Under the pieces are notes generated by a model. It was not told where the DNA came from and did not search any database. It worked only from the letters and a program-made list of their open reading frames with translations. DNA of 54,853 bases, taken from NCBI GenBank assembly GCA_017649945.1, contig JAGCFU010000014.1:1-54853 (forward strand). Direction: 5' to 3'. The position numbers and the translations under genes were made by a program. Shown here piece by piece: positions 35,230 through 43,782 of this stretch. This DNA comes from Bacteroidales bacterium (lineage in GTDB: Bacteria > Bacteroidota > Bacteroidia > Bacteroidales > F082). Position 1 is the first letter of the stretch; the number at the start of each line of letters is the position of its first letter.

Positions 35230-37896
35230 ATGAAGATAAGACAGAACAGAATATTCGGGATAACAGCAATCTTATTGACAATCATATTGTTAGCATCTTG
35301 CTCTACAAAAAAGAACAGATGGAACAGACGTTTCTGGCACAATATGACGAGCCATTATAATGTATGGTGGAACGGCAACCAGACCATGAAAGAAGGTGAA
35401 AAAACGCTTCGTGAGACCGCAAAAGACGACTACACCAAGACCTTGCCGGTGTTCAACTACGGTACAAAACAAGACGCTTTGGGACTGAACTCAAGCATGG
35501 ACCGCACCATCGAGAAAGACGCCATCTGTATCCAAAGACACTCCATGCGTTTCAACAACAAGGAATATGTCAGATGGATCGACGACGCTTTCATCGACAT
35601 GGGTAAGGCTCAGTTCTACAAACAAGACTTCGTCCCGGCACGCCGTATCTTCGACTACGTCTCAACGCAATATCGCACAAGTCCCGACAGATATACAGCA
35701 ACTCTTTGGTTGGCAAAGACTTACATTGCAACGCAACAATACGAGAAAGCCGAAGCCTTATTACAGTCAATTCTTGTGGCTATCGACAGCGAGAACGAGA
35801 AGATTCCGAGATATGTGCGTTCCAACATCGACCTCGTGTATGCTGATTATTACATTGCTACAGGCCGTGAAGACGACGCCGTGAAATATCTGCGCAGCGC
35901 CTTGCTCACCGCAAGAGGGAAGTACAACAGAACACGTGCGATGTTCATCCTCGGTCAGATATACGACCACCAGAACGACAAGACACGCGCCACGGAACAG
36001 TTCAAAAACGTTATCAGGAAGCACCCTTCATATGAGATGACTTTCGAGGCGCAGATGAACCTCGCGAGATGCTATGACGCCGACACAACCACCATCATGA
36101 AGATGCTGAATAAGATGCTCAAAGACACCAAGAACACCGACTTCAAAGACCGTATCTATTACGCCATGGCAGACGTTGCATTGGATAACGGTAACGAGAC
36201 TGACGGCGTGAAGTACCTTAGAAAATCAGTGGAGACGAGCACCACAAACAACATGCAGAAAATCAAGTCGTCACTCGACGCGGCGAACATCCTTTTCGGC
36301 AACAGCGATTATATCCTCAGCCAGGCTTACTTCGACACAGCAGTCATGACAATGGACCGCAACTATCCGGGTTATGACAGCCTGCTTAACCTCTCCTCAA
36401 TGCTCACCGACCTCGTCAGCAACCTCACTGTTTACGAGACACAAGACAGTCTCTTGCGCCTTGCCGCCATGGATTCCATCCACCGCAACGCCATCATCGA
36501 CCAGGTGATTGAAGAATACAAAGCGGAGCAGGAACGTCTTGAAAGACAGAGAGAAATCGAGGCACAGATAGCCCTGAACGGCGGTAACGAGAAGCCTAAA
36601 GAAATAGTCACCGACAACGAAGGCACATGGTATTTCTACAACAACCAGACAACAGCACGCGGCTCCAACGAATTCAAGAAAAAATGGGGCAACATACTGC
36701 TTGAGGACTTCTGGTTCTTATCCAACAAACAGAGTTTCGTGCAGGAACAGCAGGAGTTGTCGGAAGAAGAGCTCGCACTGCTTAGCGACGAGGAACGTGA
36801 GATGTATCTCATGGAACAGCAGATGAACAAAGACACGACACAGTACACACCTCTCGACAGAGGCTACTACCTCAAGCAGATTCCTTTCTCGCCAAGTGCG
36901 CAAGAACAGGCACACCGACAGATTATGGAGGCGCTCAACAACGTCGGATTCATCTATTACAGCGAGTTGCATGATTATCCGCGCTCCATCGAGGCATACG
37001 CCAAGCTTTCCGAACGCTATCCTGACAATCCGAACGAGGTGTCGGCTTGGTATTATCTCTACAAGATGCACAATGTGCGTAAGGAGACTGCCGATGCTGA
37101 CAGATATAAAAACCTCGTCTTGACAAAATATCCTGACTCGAATCAGGCAAAAATCATCCTCGACCCGGAATATTTCATCAAATTACATGAGAAAGGCGCA
37201 GAGGCTGAAGAACTTTACACGAAGACTTACGAGGCTTACCAAAACGGACAGTACCAGCGAGTCATGATGAACGTGAGACGCGCACAGCAGCTGTATTCTG
37301 ATGACACCTTGTACATGCCACGTTTCGAGTTCCTAAACGCAGTTTCATTGGGTTATGTGGAAGTCGTCGACTCCATGGCATATTCACTGTTACGCCTCAT
37401 TCAGAAATATCCTGAAAGCAGTATCAAGCCGTATGCATTGAGTGTGCTGCTGAAAGCCAACGACATGTACAACCTCGGTCTCAACATCGAGAGCGCACGA
37501 CCTAAAGAAGAACAAATCGAGGAAAAAGAATCGCCGTATACTTTCAGACCTAACGACGAATATTACGTCCTCGTCATTTGCAACAAGAAAGTGCGTGTCA
37601 ACCCGCTCAAGATACGTATCGGCGACTTCAACAAGAACAATTTCCGCATGGATCAGCTGAAAGTCAAGAACGTGATGCTGAACAAAGAAGACGCACTCAT
37701 CACCATCGAGAAATTTGAGAATGTGAACAAAGCGATTGATTATCAGTCTGCAATGTTCCTCACCGACTATATCTTCGGCGGTATCGACAAAGAGAATTAC
37801 AATGTATTAATAATTTCGGTGTCCAACTACCCTATCTTCTATCAAGAGAAAAACATTGAGGAATATCTGGATTTCTGGCACCAATACAACAAATAG
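35230..37896 (+). CDS. PorW/SprE-like TPR lipoprotein of type IX secretion
   Basis: The 888-residue protein has a lipoprotein signal (IILLASCSTKK), then a stretch typical of SprE/PorW (NRRFWHNMTSHYNVWWNG). TPR-like helical repeats follow (about 110-330 and 570-760). The middle is Glu-rich and probably disordered. PorW is an outer-membrane lipoprotein required for T9SS secretion and contacts PorN. In length it is nearer SprE of Flavobacterium than PorW of P. gingivalis. It is physically separate from the por operon here, as in other genomes. I rate the family as likely, not proven. Confidence 0.8.
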   Translation: MKIRQNRIFGITAILLTIILLASCSTKKNRWNRRFWHNMTSHYNVWWNGNQTMKEGEKTLRETAKDDYTKTLPVFNYGTKQDALGLNSSMDRTIEKDAICIQRHSMRFNNKEYVRWIDDAFIDMGKAQFYKQDFVPARRIFDYVSTQYRTSPDRYTATLWLAKTYIATQQYEKAEALLQSILVAIDSENEKIPRYVRSNIDLVYADYYIATGREDDAVKYLRSALLTARGKYNRTRAMFILGQIYDHQNDKTRATEQFKNVIRKHPSYEMTFEAQMNLARCYDADTTTIMKMLNKMLKDTKNTDFKDRIYYAMADVALDNGNETDGVKYLRKSVETSTTNNMQKIKSSLDAANILFGNSDYILSQAYFDTAVMTMDRNYPGYDSLLNLSSMLTDLVSNLTVYETQDSLLRLAAMDSIHRNAIIDQVIEEYKAEQERLERQREIEAQIALNGGNEKPKEIVTDNEGTWYFYNNQTTARGSNEFKKKWGNILLEDFWFLSNKQSFVQEQQELSEEELALLSDEEREMYLMEQQMNKDTTQYTPLDRGYYLKQIPFSPSAQEQAHRQIMEALNNVGFIYYSELHDYPRSIEAYAKLSERYPDNPNEVSAWYYLYKMHNVRKETADADRYKNLVLTKYPDSNQAKIILDPEYFIKLHEKGAEAEELYTKTYEAYQNGQYQRVMMNVRRAQQLYSDDTLYMPRFEFLNAVSLGYVEVVDSMAYSLLRLIQKYPESSIKPYALSVLLKANDMYNLGLNIESARPKEEQIEEKESPYTFRPNDEYYVLVICNKKVRVNPLKIRIGDFNKNNFRMDQLKVKNVMLNKEDALITIEKFENVNKAIDYQSAMFLTDYIFGGIDKENYNVLIISVSNYPIFYQEKNIEEYLDFWHQYNK

Positions 37897-37900
37897 AATT

Positions 37901-38266
37901 ATGAGTTCAAACAATCAAGAAACACAAGGAAGAAACAACCTCATTGGCAACGGCACGACCATTAAAGGCGAAATCATTGCCTCAGGCGATATCCGCGTCG
38001 ACGGAACGATTATCGGAACCATGAAGTCAACCGGCAAGGTCGTCATCGGACAGCAAGGCATTGTGGAAGGCGAGATTATCTGCAACAGTGCTGATATCTC
38101 AGGTCGCGTGAAAGGCCTTATCAAGGTGGACGAGCTGACATCTCTGAAATCGACATCACGTCTCGAGGTTGAACTTTATACAAAACAGCTGTTCATTGAA
38201 GTTGGCGCGATATTCACAGGCAAGTGCGACATGTCGCAGAAAGTGGCTGAAACTCCAAAGAAATGA
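37901..38266 (+). CDS. Bactofilin
   Basis: From the ATG at 37901 the protein is 121 residues. Its bactofilin core is a right-handed beta-helix with regularly spaced hydrophobics and Gly (NLIGNGTTIKGEIIASGD, then IRVDGTIIGTMKS, VVIGQQGIVEGEI). These self-polymerise into filaments on the membrane that help cell-wall and shape control. It is 4 nt after porW/sprE, an arrangement seen in other Bacteroidota, and overlaps the following membrane gene by 4 nt. Confidence 0.92.
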   Translation: MSSNNQETQGRNNLIGNGTTIKGEIIASGDIRVDGTIIGTMKSTGKVVIGQQGIVEGEIICNSADISGRVKGLIKVDELTSLKSTSRLEVELYTKQLFIEVGAIFTGKCDMSQKVAETPKK

Positions 38267-38631
38267 ACAAATTCATAAAACACCTGTGCATACTGACGCT
38301 CATCATTATTGTGGCGTCGATATGCGCTCACAGCATCCTGACAATATGGTGGCCGGCCATCGTGGGCTTCTTCTTCATTGTCAGCATGGTGGTATTTTCT
38401 TTAAGCGAAAAAGCGAAGAAAAAAGACATGCGCAAGTTCGCCAACTTCTACATGGCCTCGACAGTCGTCAAAATGATGGTTTACCTGACAATAATATTCG
38501 TATACGCCATCAACTTCAAGGCCGACGGCAAGCGTTTCGCAATCACTTTTCTCGCTTATTATTTGATTTACAGTGTCTTTGAGACATTCAAACTTGCAAA
38601 AAAAGACAAAAAAACTGATGGAAAAGCATAA
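38263..38631 (+). CDS. Small four-helix membrane protein, AtpI-like
   Basis: The 122-residue protein has four hydrophobic helices (for example [18 protein letters not shown] and [14 protein letters not shown]) with charged Lys-rich loops. Its size and position after a bactofilin gene recall the AtpI/UncI-like protein that often precedes atpB in Bacteroidota, but no ATP synthase genes follow here. Function is therefore unknown. Its 3' end overlaps folE by 14 nt. Confidence 0.65.
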   Translation: MNKFIKHLCILTLIIIVASICAHSILTIWWPAIVGFFFIVSMVVFSLSEKAKKKDMRKFANFYMASTVVKMMVYLTIIFVYAINFKADGKRFAITFLAYYLIYSVFETFKLAKKDKKTDGKA

Positions 38632-39235
38632 CGAAATCATTGGTTACGAGAAGATAGAGAAATTTAATCCGGAGCGCACACAGAAACTGATGGAGCATTA
38701 CAGAGCCATCCTCGAGCTTCTTGGCGAAAATCCTGACCGCGAAGGCCTGCTTAAGACACCTTTCCGTGTAGCGAAATCGATGCAGTTCCTTACCCAGGGA
38801 TATAACATGGACCCGATGGAGATACTGCTCTCTGCAAAATTCAAGGAAGACTACCGTCAGATGGTGATAGTCAAGGATATCGAGCTGTACGCTTTGTGCG
38901 AGCATCATATGATTCCGTTCATCGGGAAGGCTCACGTGGCATACATCCCGAACGGATACATCACCGGGTTGAGCAAGATAGCACGTGTCGTGGAAGCCTA
39001 CTCGCGCCGTCTGCAGGTGCAGGAACGCCTGACGACACAGATCAAAGAAGCCATCAACGAGGCGTTGCATCCCCTTGGTGTAGCCGTCGTCATCGAGGCA
39101 AAACACCTCTGCATGAGCATGCGCGGCGTGCAGAAGCAGAACTCCGTGACCACCACATCCGATTTTATCGGAGCGTTCGAGAGAAGCGAGACACGTCAGG
39201 AGTTCCTGAACTTATTAGGGAAAGACTTACATTAA
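38618..39235 (+). CDS. folE: GTP cyclohydrolase I
   Basis: From the ATG at 38618 the protein is 205 residues. It keeps the zinc ligands ([10 protein letters not shown] and KHLCMSMRG), plus [21 protein letters not shown]. It converts GTP to dihydroneopterin triphosphate, the first step of folate synthesis. The alternative start at 38573 would lie further inside the previous gene. Confidence 0.96.
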   Translation: MEKHNEIIGYEKIEKFNPERTQKLMEHYRAILELLGENPDREGLLKTPFRVAKSMQFLTQGYNMDPMEILLSAKFKEDYRQMVIVKDIELYALCEHHMIPFIGKAHVAYIPNGYITGLSKIARVVEAYSRRLQVQERLTTQIKEAINEALHPLGVAVVIEAKHLCMSMRGVQKQNSVTTTSDFIGAFERSETRQEFLNLLGKDLH

Positions 39236-39247
39236 AACAATAAAACT

Positions 39248-39967
39248 ATGGAAAATTTAGAATTTCAAAATCAGACAAAAACATTATCGAATACATTTGT
39301 GGCGAACGTCTTCATGTGGATGTTCGTAGCATTAGGCATCACCGCCATCACAGCATATCTGTTCGGAACAAACGCTGAACTCATAAGCATGATGCTGTCA
39401 CAAAAATCTGACGGCTCTGTAGGCATAAGCCTCTTCGGATGGATAGTGATGCTGGCACCTCTCATCATCGTGTTCATCATGTCGGCACGCATCGAGAAGA
39501 TGAAAGCCTCGACAATGGTGTCGCTTTACGTCGTGTACTCCATCCTTATGGGTATGAGCCTCTGCTTCATTTTCATGGCATTCACAACGGCATCCATTTT
39601 CAAGACATTCATCATAGCCGGAGGAATGTTCGGCATCATGGCGATAGTGGGCTACACCACCAACACCGACCTCACCAAGCTCGGCTCGTTGCTGTTCATG
39701 GGCTTGATAGGCATCATCATCGCCTCGTTGATCAACATGTTTATGGGCAGCGAACGTCTCGACTACATCATCAGCATACTCGGCGTCATTATCTTCACCG
39801 GACTGACAGCCTATGACGTTCAGAAAATCAAGCAAATCGGTATGGAAGGCATGGAAAACAACGACACCATGATGAAGATTACGATTCACGCGGCATTGAA
39901 TCTGTATCTCGATTTCTTGAATTTATTCTTATATCTGTTAAGATTTTTCGGCAAAGGAAAGAATTAA
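39248..39967 (+). CDS. Bax inhibitor-1/YccA family membrane protein
   Basis: The 239-residue protein has seven predicted TM helices and the family motifs (for example FVANVFMWMFVALGITAITAY, SLCFIFMAFTTASIFKTF and ILGVIIFTGLTAYDVQKIKQI with its Asp). Bacterial members such as YetJ are pH-gated Ca2+ channels; others act with FtsH. Physiological role here is unknown. It follows folE by 12 nt. Confidence 0.92.
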   Translation: MENLEFQNQTKTLSNTFVANVFMWMFVALGITAITAYLFGTNAELISMMLSQKSDGSVGISLFGWIVMLAPLIIVFIMSARIEKMKASTMVSLYVVYSILMGMSLCFIFMAFTTASIFKTFIIAGGMFGIMAIVGYTTNTDLTKLGSLLFMGLIGIIIASLINMFMGSERLDYIISILGVIIFTGLTAYDVQKIKQIGMEGMENNDTMMKITIHAALNLYLDFLNLFLYLLRFFGKGKN

Positions 39968-39990
39968 TTATAAAAACATAAATTTACTGT

Positions 39991-40872
39991 ATGAAAGCAT
40001 ACGTATTTCCTGGACAAGGAGCACAATTTGTAGGAATGGGAAAAGATCTTTACGATAGATTCCCGAAGGCAAAGGAAATGTTTAACAAAGCCAATGACAT
40101 CCTGAAATTCAACATCACAGACATAATGTTTGAGGGCACCGACGAGGACTTGCGCCAGACCAAAGTCACGCAGCCGTCGATTTTCCTGCATTCAGTGATT
40201 TTGGCTACGATGTTGGGCGAAGAATTCAAGCCTGACATGGTTGCTGGACATTCATTGGGAGAGTTCTCGGCATTGGTCGCCAACCAGACTTTGACATTTG
40301 AAGACGGTTTGAAGCTCGTGTCACAGCGCGCCATGGCAATGCAGAAAGCCTGCGACGCCAACCCTGGCACAATGGCTGCCATCATCAACCTTGAAGATGA
40401 CAAAATCAGAGCTATATGCAACTCAATTAACGATGTCGTTGTACCTGCCAACTTCAACAGTCCCGGTCAGGTAGTCATCTCAGGAAGCATGAAAGGCATC
40501 GAGATAGCTTGCGAGAAGATGAAAGAAGCCGGTGCAAAACGCGCACTCCCTCTGAAAGTCGGCGGCGCATTCCATAGTCCGTTGATGGAGCCGGCACGAG
40601 AAGAACTCGCCGAGGCCATCCAGAAGACCAAGTTCGTGAAAGGCATATGCCCTGTTTACCAGAATGTTACCGGTCAGGCAGTGACAGACCCTGAGATCAT
40701 CAAGGCTAACCTCATCAAACAGCTTACAGCACCTGTCTGTTGGACACAGACTATGGAGAACATGATTGCAGCCGGTGTCAACCAAGTGATTGAGGTCGGT
40801 CCTGGCACAGTGCTTCAAGGCTTGTTCAAGAGAATGAGCGCAACCATCGAGTTGTCAAGCGCGGCAATATAA
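39991..40872 (+). CDS. fabD: Malonyl-CoA:ACP transacylase
   Basis: The 293-residue enzyme has FPGQGAQFVGMG at its start, the active-site Ser in AGHSLGEFSALV and the later catalytic His in GGAFHSPLM. It transfers malonyl groups onto acyl-carrier protein for fatty-acid synthesis. The stop codon overlaps the start of the S41 protease gene (TAATG), suggesting coupled translation of two functionally unrelated proteins. Confidence 0.96.
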   Translation: MKAYVFPGQGAQFVGMGKDLYDRFPKAKEMFNKANDILKFNITDIMFEGTDEDLRQTKVTQPSIFLHSVILATMLGEEFKPDMVAGHSLGEFSALVANQTLTFEDGLKLVSQRAMAMQKACDANPGTMAAIINLEDDKIRAICNSINDVVVPANFNSPGQVVISGSMKGIEIACEKMKEAGAKRALPLKVGGAFHSPLMEPAREELAEAIQKTKFVKGICPVYQNVTGQAVTDPEIIKANLIKQLTAPVCWTQTMENMIAAGVNQVIEVGPGTVLQGLFKRMSATIELSSAAI

Positions 40873-42458
40873 TGAGACACAAATTTCTGACACCGGTCTA
40901 TCTGGCTGTGGCGGTAGCTTTTGGCGTGCTGCTCGGCATCATCATAGCGCGTTCCAACGACGCTGCCAACACCTTTATTAATAAGGGTGGCGATATGACG
41001 TTGGTAGACAAGGTGTTTTATCTCATCGAAAATGACTACGTCGACACTGTCAACATCAACAAGTTACAGGTTGAAGCAGTGAACAGCGTCATCGACCTGA
41101 TGGATCCGCACAGCGAATATTTCGAGCCCGAGGTACTTGAAGAGGTGACTGAGGACTTGCAAGGCAGCTTTGAAGGCATTGGCGTGACGTTCAGAATCGA
41201 GAAAGACACCGTCACCATCATCAGTACCATCAAAGGCGGACCGTCGGAGAAGTGCGGCATAATGGCAGGCGACAGAATCGTTTACGTCGGTGACAGTCTC
41301 ATCGCTGGAAAGAACATTAATAACAACAAGGTGATGAAGATGCTCAAGGGGCCGCGCGGCACCAAGGTCGACGTGAAGATTTTCCGTCGTGGCGTAACCG
41401 ATTTGATTGATTTTACTATCACACGAGGTGTGATACCTACATATAGCGTCGATGCGGCGTATATGCTCAACGAGACGACCGGTTACATCAAGCTCGAGAA
41501 GTTCATCGCGACCACACACAAGGAGTTTGTCAACGCTGTGAAGAAGCTTCAGAAGCAAGGCATGCAAGAGTTGGTTTTCGACCTTCGCGGTAACGCCGGA
41601 GGCTACTTGTCGGAGGCTGTCGACATCGCTGACGAGTTCTTACCCAAAGGCAGTCTCATCGTATACACACAAGGCGAGCACCGTAGCAGACAGTATATCT
41701 TCGCGCGCCGGCATGGCATGTTGGAAGACACACCGGTGAAGATATTGATCGACGAAGGCTCGGCGTCAGCGTCAGAGATAGTGGCCGGCGCGCTTCAGGA
41801 CAACGACCGTGGAACTATCATCGGACGCCGCTCATTCGGTAAAGGCTTAGTGCAGGAACAGTTCGACCTCGGCGACGGCGCTGGGTTGAGACTCACCGTG
41901 GCACGTTACTACACCCCGACAGGACGCTGCATACAGAAACCGTATGACGGTGACAGGGAGAAATACATCCTCGAGGCTTACGACAGATACGACTCAGGCG
42001 AGATGTTCAGTGCCGACAGCATCCATTTCGCCGACTCACTGAAATACGTCACACCAGGTGGCAAGACCGTGTACGGCGGCGGTGGCATCATGCCAGACGT
42101 CTACGTGCCGTTGAAACAAGACTCGACAGAATATTTCTTCAACAAGATCGTCAATGCGAGCATAGTGTTCCAGTACGCTTTCGATTATTCCGACGCACAT
42201 CGCGAGGAGCTTTTGAAATACGGTGACGAGAAAAATTTCGACAAGAAGTTCAAGTTCACTGACGCCATGTGGGACGAGATTCTGAAAGAGGCGCAGAAAA
42301 AGAAAGTCACAGGCACCGACGAGCAGAAGGCAGTGGCGAAAGAGAAGGCGAAAATACTCGTGAAAGCTTATATTGCAAGGAACATTTTCGGTGACGAAGC
42401 GTTCTATCCGTTGTATCAGCCGATGGATGAAATGTTGAAAGAATGTTTAAAAAATTAA
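40872..42458 (+). CDS. S41-family C-terminal processing protease
   Basis: The 528-residue protein starts with an N-terminal membrane anchor (FLTPVYLAVAVAFGVLLGIIIA), then a PDZ domain (~95-180) and the S41 core. The catalytic Ser lies in DEGSASASEIVAGAL and the Lys in RRSFGKGLVQEQ. A ~150-residue helical C-terminus follows, as in Bacteroidota CtpA-like proteins. It cleaves periplasmic or envelope proteins. Confidence 0.94.
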   Translation: MRHKFLTPVYLAVAVAFGVLLGIIIARSNDAANTFINKGGDMTLVDKVFYLIENDYVDTVNINKLQVEAVNSVIDLMDPHSEYFEPEVLEEVTEDLQGSFEGIGVTFRIEKDTVTIISTIKGGPSEKCGIMAGDRIVYVGDSLIAGKNINNNKVMKMLKGPRGTKVDVKIFRRGVTDLIDFTITRGVIPTYSVDAAYMLNETTGYIKLEKFIATTHKEFVNAVKKLQKQGMQELVFDLRGNAGGYLSEAVDIADEFLPKGSLIVYTQGEHRSRQYIFARRHGMLEDTPVKILIDEGSASASEIVAGALQDNDRGTIIGRRSFGKGLVQEQFDLGDGAGLRLTVARYYTPTGRCIQKPYDGDREKYILEAYDRYDSGEMFSADSIHFADSLKYVTPGGKTVYGGGGIMPDVYVPLKQDSTEYFFNKIVNASIVFQYAFDYSDAHREELLKYGDEKNFDKKFKFTDAMWDEILKEAQKKKVTGTDEQKAVAKEKAKILVKAYIARNIFGDEAFYPLYQPMDEMLKECLKN

Positions 42459-42487
42459 TTTTTTGTAATTTGTAACAAAAAAAAGTG

Positions 42488-42495
42488 TATTTTTG
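42488..42495 (+). promoter_or_regulatory. -7 element of DUF177-rpmF
   Basis: TATTTTTG with TTTG 22 nt upstream (42462-42465). It overlaps the TTG start candidate at 42493, so the ATG at 42514 is used. Confidence 0.6.
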
Positions 42496-42513
42496 CACCC
42501 CGAATTGGATAAA

Positions 42514-43047
42514 ATGAAGAAGGAGGACAACATATTCACGATTCCATTGGCAGGCTTGCCGTTCGGACATACTGATTATCAATATGTTATAAACGACAGC
42601 TTCTTCGAAGATAGAGACTATTCGGAGGTGAAAAAAGGAGTTGTGAACCTTCATTTAGGCGTCGAAAAGATGGAAACGATGTTCGTTTTGACGTTGAATT
42701 TTGAAGGAAAGGTGGTTCTTCAGTGCGACAGATGCGGTGATGACTATGAGCAGGGCATAAAAGATTCGGCAGAGATTTACCTGAAATACGGTGCCGAAAA
42801 AGACGACGAAGACGAGGATGTCATCATCATCACAAAGAACGACAGTGAGTTCGACTTGAGTGATTTAATTTACGAATACATCATTCTGTCGCTACCAATT
42901 CACAGAACGCACGACGACGAGAGTTTGTGCAACCAGGAAGTCCTGGCAAAACTGCACAACTTCTCTCAAGTCGAGGCGACACCCGAGGAGGAAGAGAATC
43001 CTTGGAAACAAATGATGAAAGATTTGAAAAGTAAAATAGATAAGTAA
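42514..43047 (+). CDS. DUF177 (YceD) family protein
   Basis: The 177-residue acidic protein has the YceD/DUF177 fold with LQCDRCGDDYEQ (a Cys pair, C-x-x-C) followed by an acidic stretch and DLSDLIYEYIILSLPIHRTH. The family is typically found just before rpmF and is needed for proper 23S rRNA processing in some bacteria and plastids. It is 20 nt from rpmF. Confidence 0.92.
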   Translation: MKKEDNIFTIPLAGLPFGHTDYQYVINDSFFEDRDYSEVKKGVVNLHLGVEKMETMFVLTLNFEGKVVLQCDRCGDDYEQGIKDSAEIYLKYGAEKDDEDEDVIIITKNDSEFDLSDLIYEYIILSLPIHRTHDDESLCNQEVLAKLHNFSQVEATPEEEENPWKQMMKDLKSKIDK

Positions 43048-43067
43048 TAATTAAAAAATAGTGTAAA

Positions 43068-43256
43068 ATGGCACATCCTAAACGAAGACAGTCTCATACA
43101 AGAGGCGCGAAGAGAAGAACTCACTACACAGCTGAGGTTCCAACATTGGCAACATGCCCAACAACAGGCACAATTCACGTTTACCACAGAGCATACTACG
43201 TTGACGGCGACCTTTATTACAAAGGAAAACTCGTCATGGAAGGAGCAAAGAAATAA
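43068..43256 (+). CDS. rpmF: 50S ribosomal protein L32, zinc-free-like form
   Basis: The 62-residue protein begins with the L32 hallmark AHPKRRQSHTRGAKRRTH. Most Bacteroidota L32 proteins have four Cys forming a zinc ribbon (CPNC...CGxC). Here only one Cys remains (LATCPTTGTIHVYHRAYYVD). This is a C-minus form that should not bind zinc. A strong terminator follows, and plsX/fabH, often next in other genomes, are absent. Confidence 0.95.
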   Translation: MAHPKRRQSHTRGAKRRTHYTAEVPTLATCPTTGTIHVYHRAYYVDGDLYYKGKLVMEGAKK

Positions 43257-43298
43257 TTAAACAAAGAAAATTTTTTTCATAATCTTTATATTGTTTTT

Positions 43299-43330
43299 CC
43301 CCGCCTTTCGTGTAAAGGTGGGGTTTTTTT
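43299..43330 (+). terminator. Terminator after rpmF
   Basis: CCCCGCCTTT and AAAGGTGGGG pair (one G-U) around a 5-nt loop and are followed by seven T. It ends the long rightward run starting at porW/sprE. Confidence 0.9.
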
Positions 43331-43361
43331 AATTTTTTTTCATTAAAACTAAAAAAATAGT

Positions 43362-43385
43362 TACAACATTACAAAATAAGTTGTA
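43362..43385. promoter_or_regulatory. Candidate BlaI operator
   Basis: TACAAC (43362-43367) and GTTGTA (43380-43385) form an inverted repeat over the promoter of the BlaI-like gene, ending inside its -7 element. TACA/TGTA half-sites suit BlaI/MecI repressors. Confidence 0.45.
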
Positions 43386-43391
43386 TATTTG
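43384..43391 (+). promoter_or_regulatory. -7 element of the BlaI-M56 operon
   Basis: TATATTTG, 28 nt before the BlaI ATG at 43420. Overlap with the TGTA half-site suggests repression by blocking polymerase. Confidence 0.6.
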
Positions 43392-43419
43392 CAGCGTTAA
43401 TTACATAAAAAGATGCGAT

Positions 43420-43782
43420 ATGAAAGAGTTAACTAAGGCTGAAGAGCAGGTAATGCAAGTGATTTGGAAGATTGGCAGCGGTTTTGCCAACGAGATAATG
43501 GCGGCGTATCCGGAGCCGAAACCGGCGTACAACACTGTTTTGACCGTCGTGAGAATTTTGGAGAAGAAAGGGTTTGTGGCGCACGAGACATTCTGCAAAG
43601 CCAACCGCTACTACCCTCTCGTTAGCAAGGAGGAATATTCCGAAAGCTCATTGAAAGGGCTCGTTGAGAACTACTTCAACAACTCGTACCTTGATTTGGT
43701 TTCAGCTTTCGCGAAGAAAGAAAACTTCAGCATGGAGCAGATTGAGGAACTTAAGAAAATGATTGAAAATATTAAAGAATAA
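43420..43782 (+). CDS. BlaI/MecI-family repressor
   Basis: From the ATG at 43420 the protein is 120 residues. The winged helix reads LTKAEEQVMQVIWKIG, then PAYNTVLTVVRILEKKGFVAHE; a dimerisation helix bundle ends it (DLVSAFAKKENFSMEQIEEL). Such repressors are cleaved when a paired BlaR1-type sensor is activated. Its last base is shared with the next gene's start (ATAATGG), as in known bla/mec pairs. Confidence 0.93.
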   Translation: MKELTKAEEQVMQVIWKIGSGFANEIMAAYPEPKPAYNTVLTVVRILEKKGFVAHETFCKANRYYPLVSKEEYSESSLKGLVENYFNNSYLDLVSAFAKKENFSMEQIEELKKMIENIKE

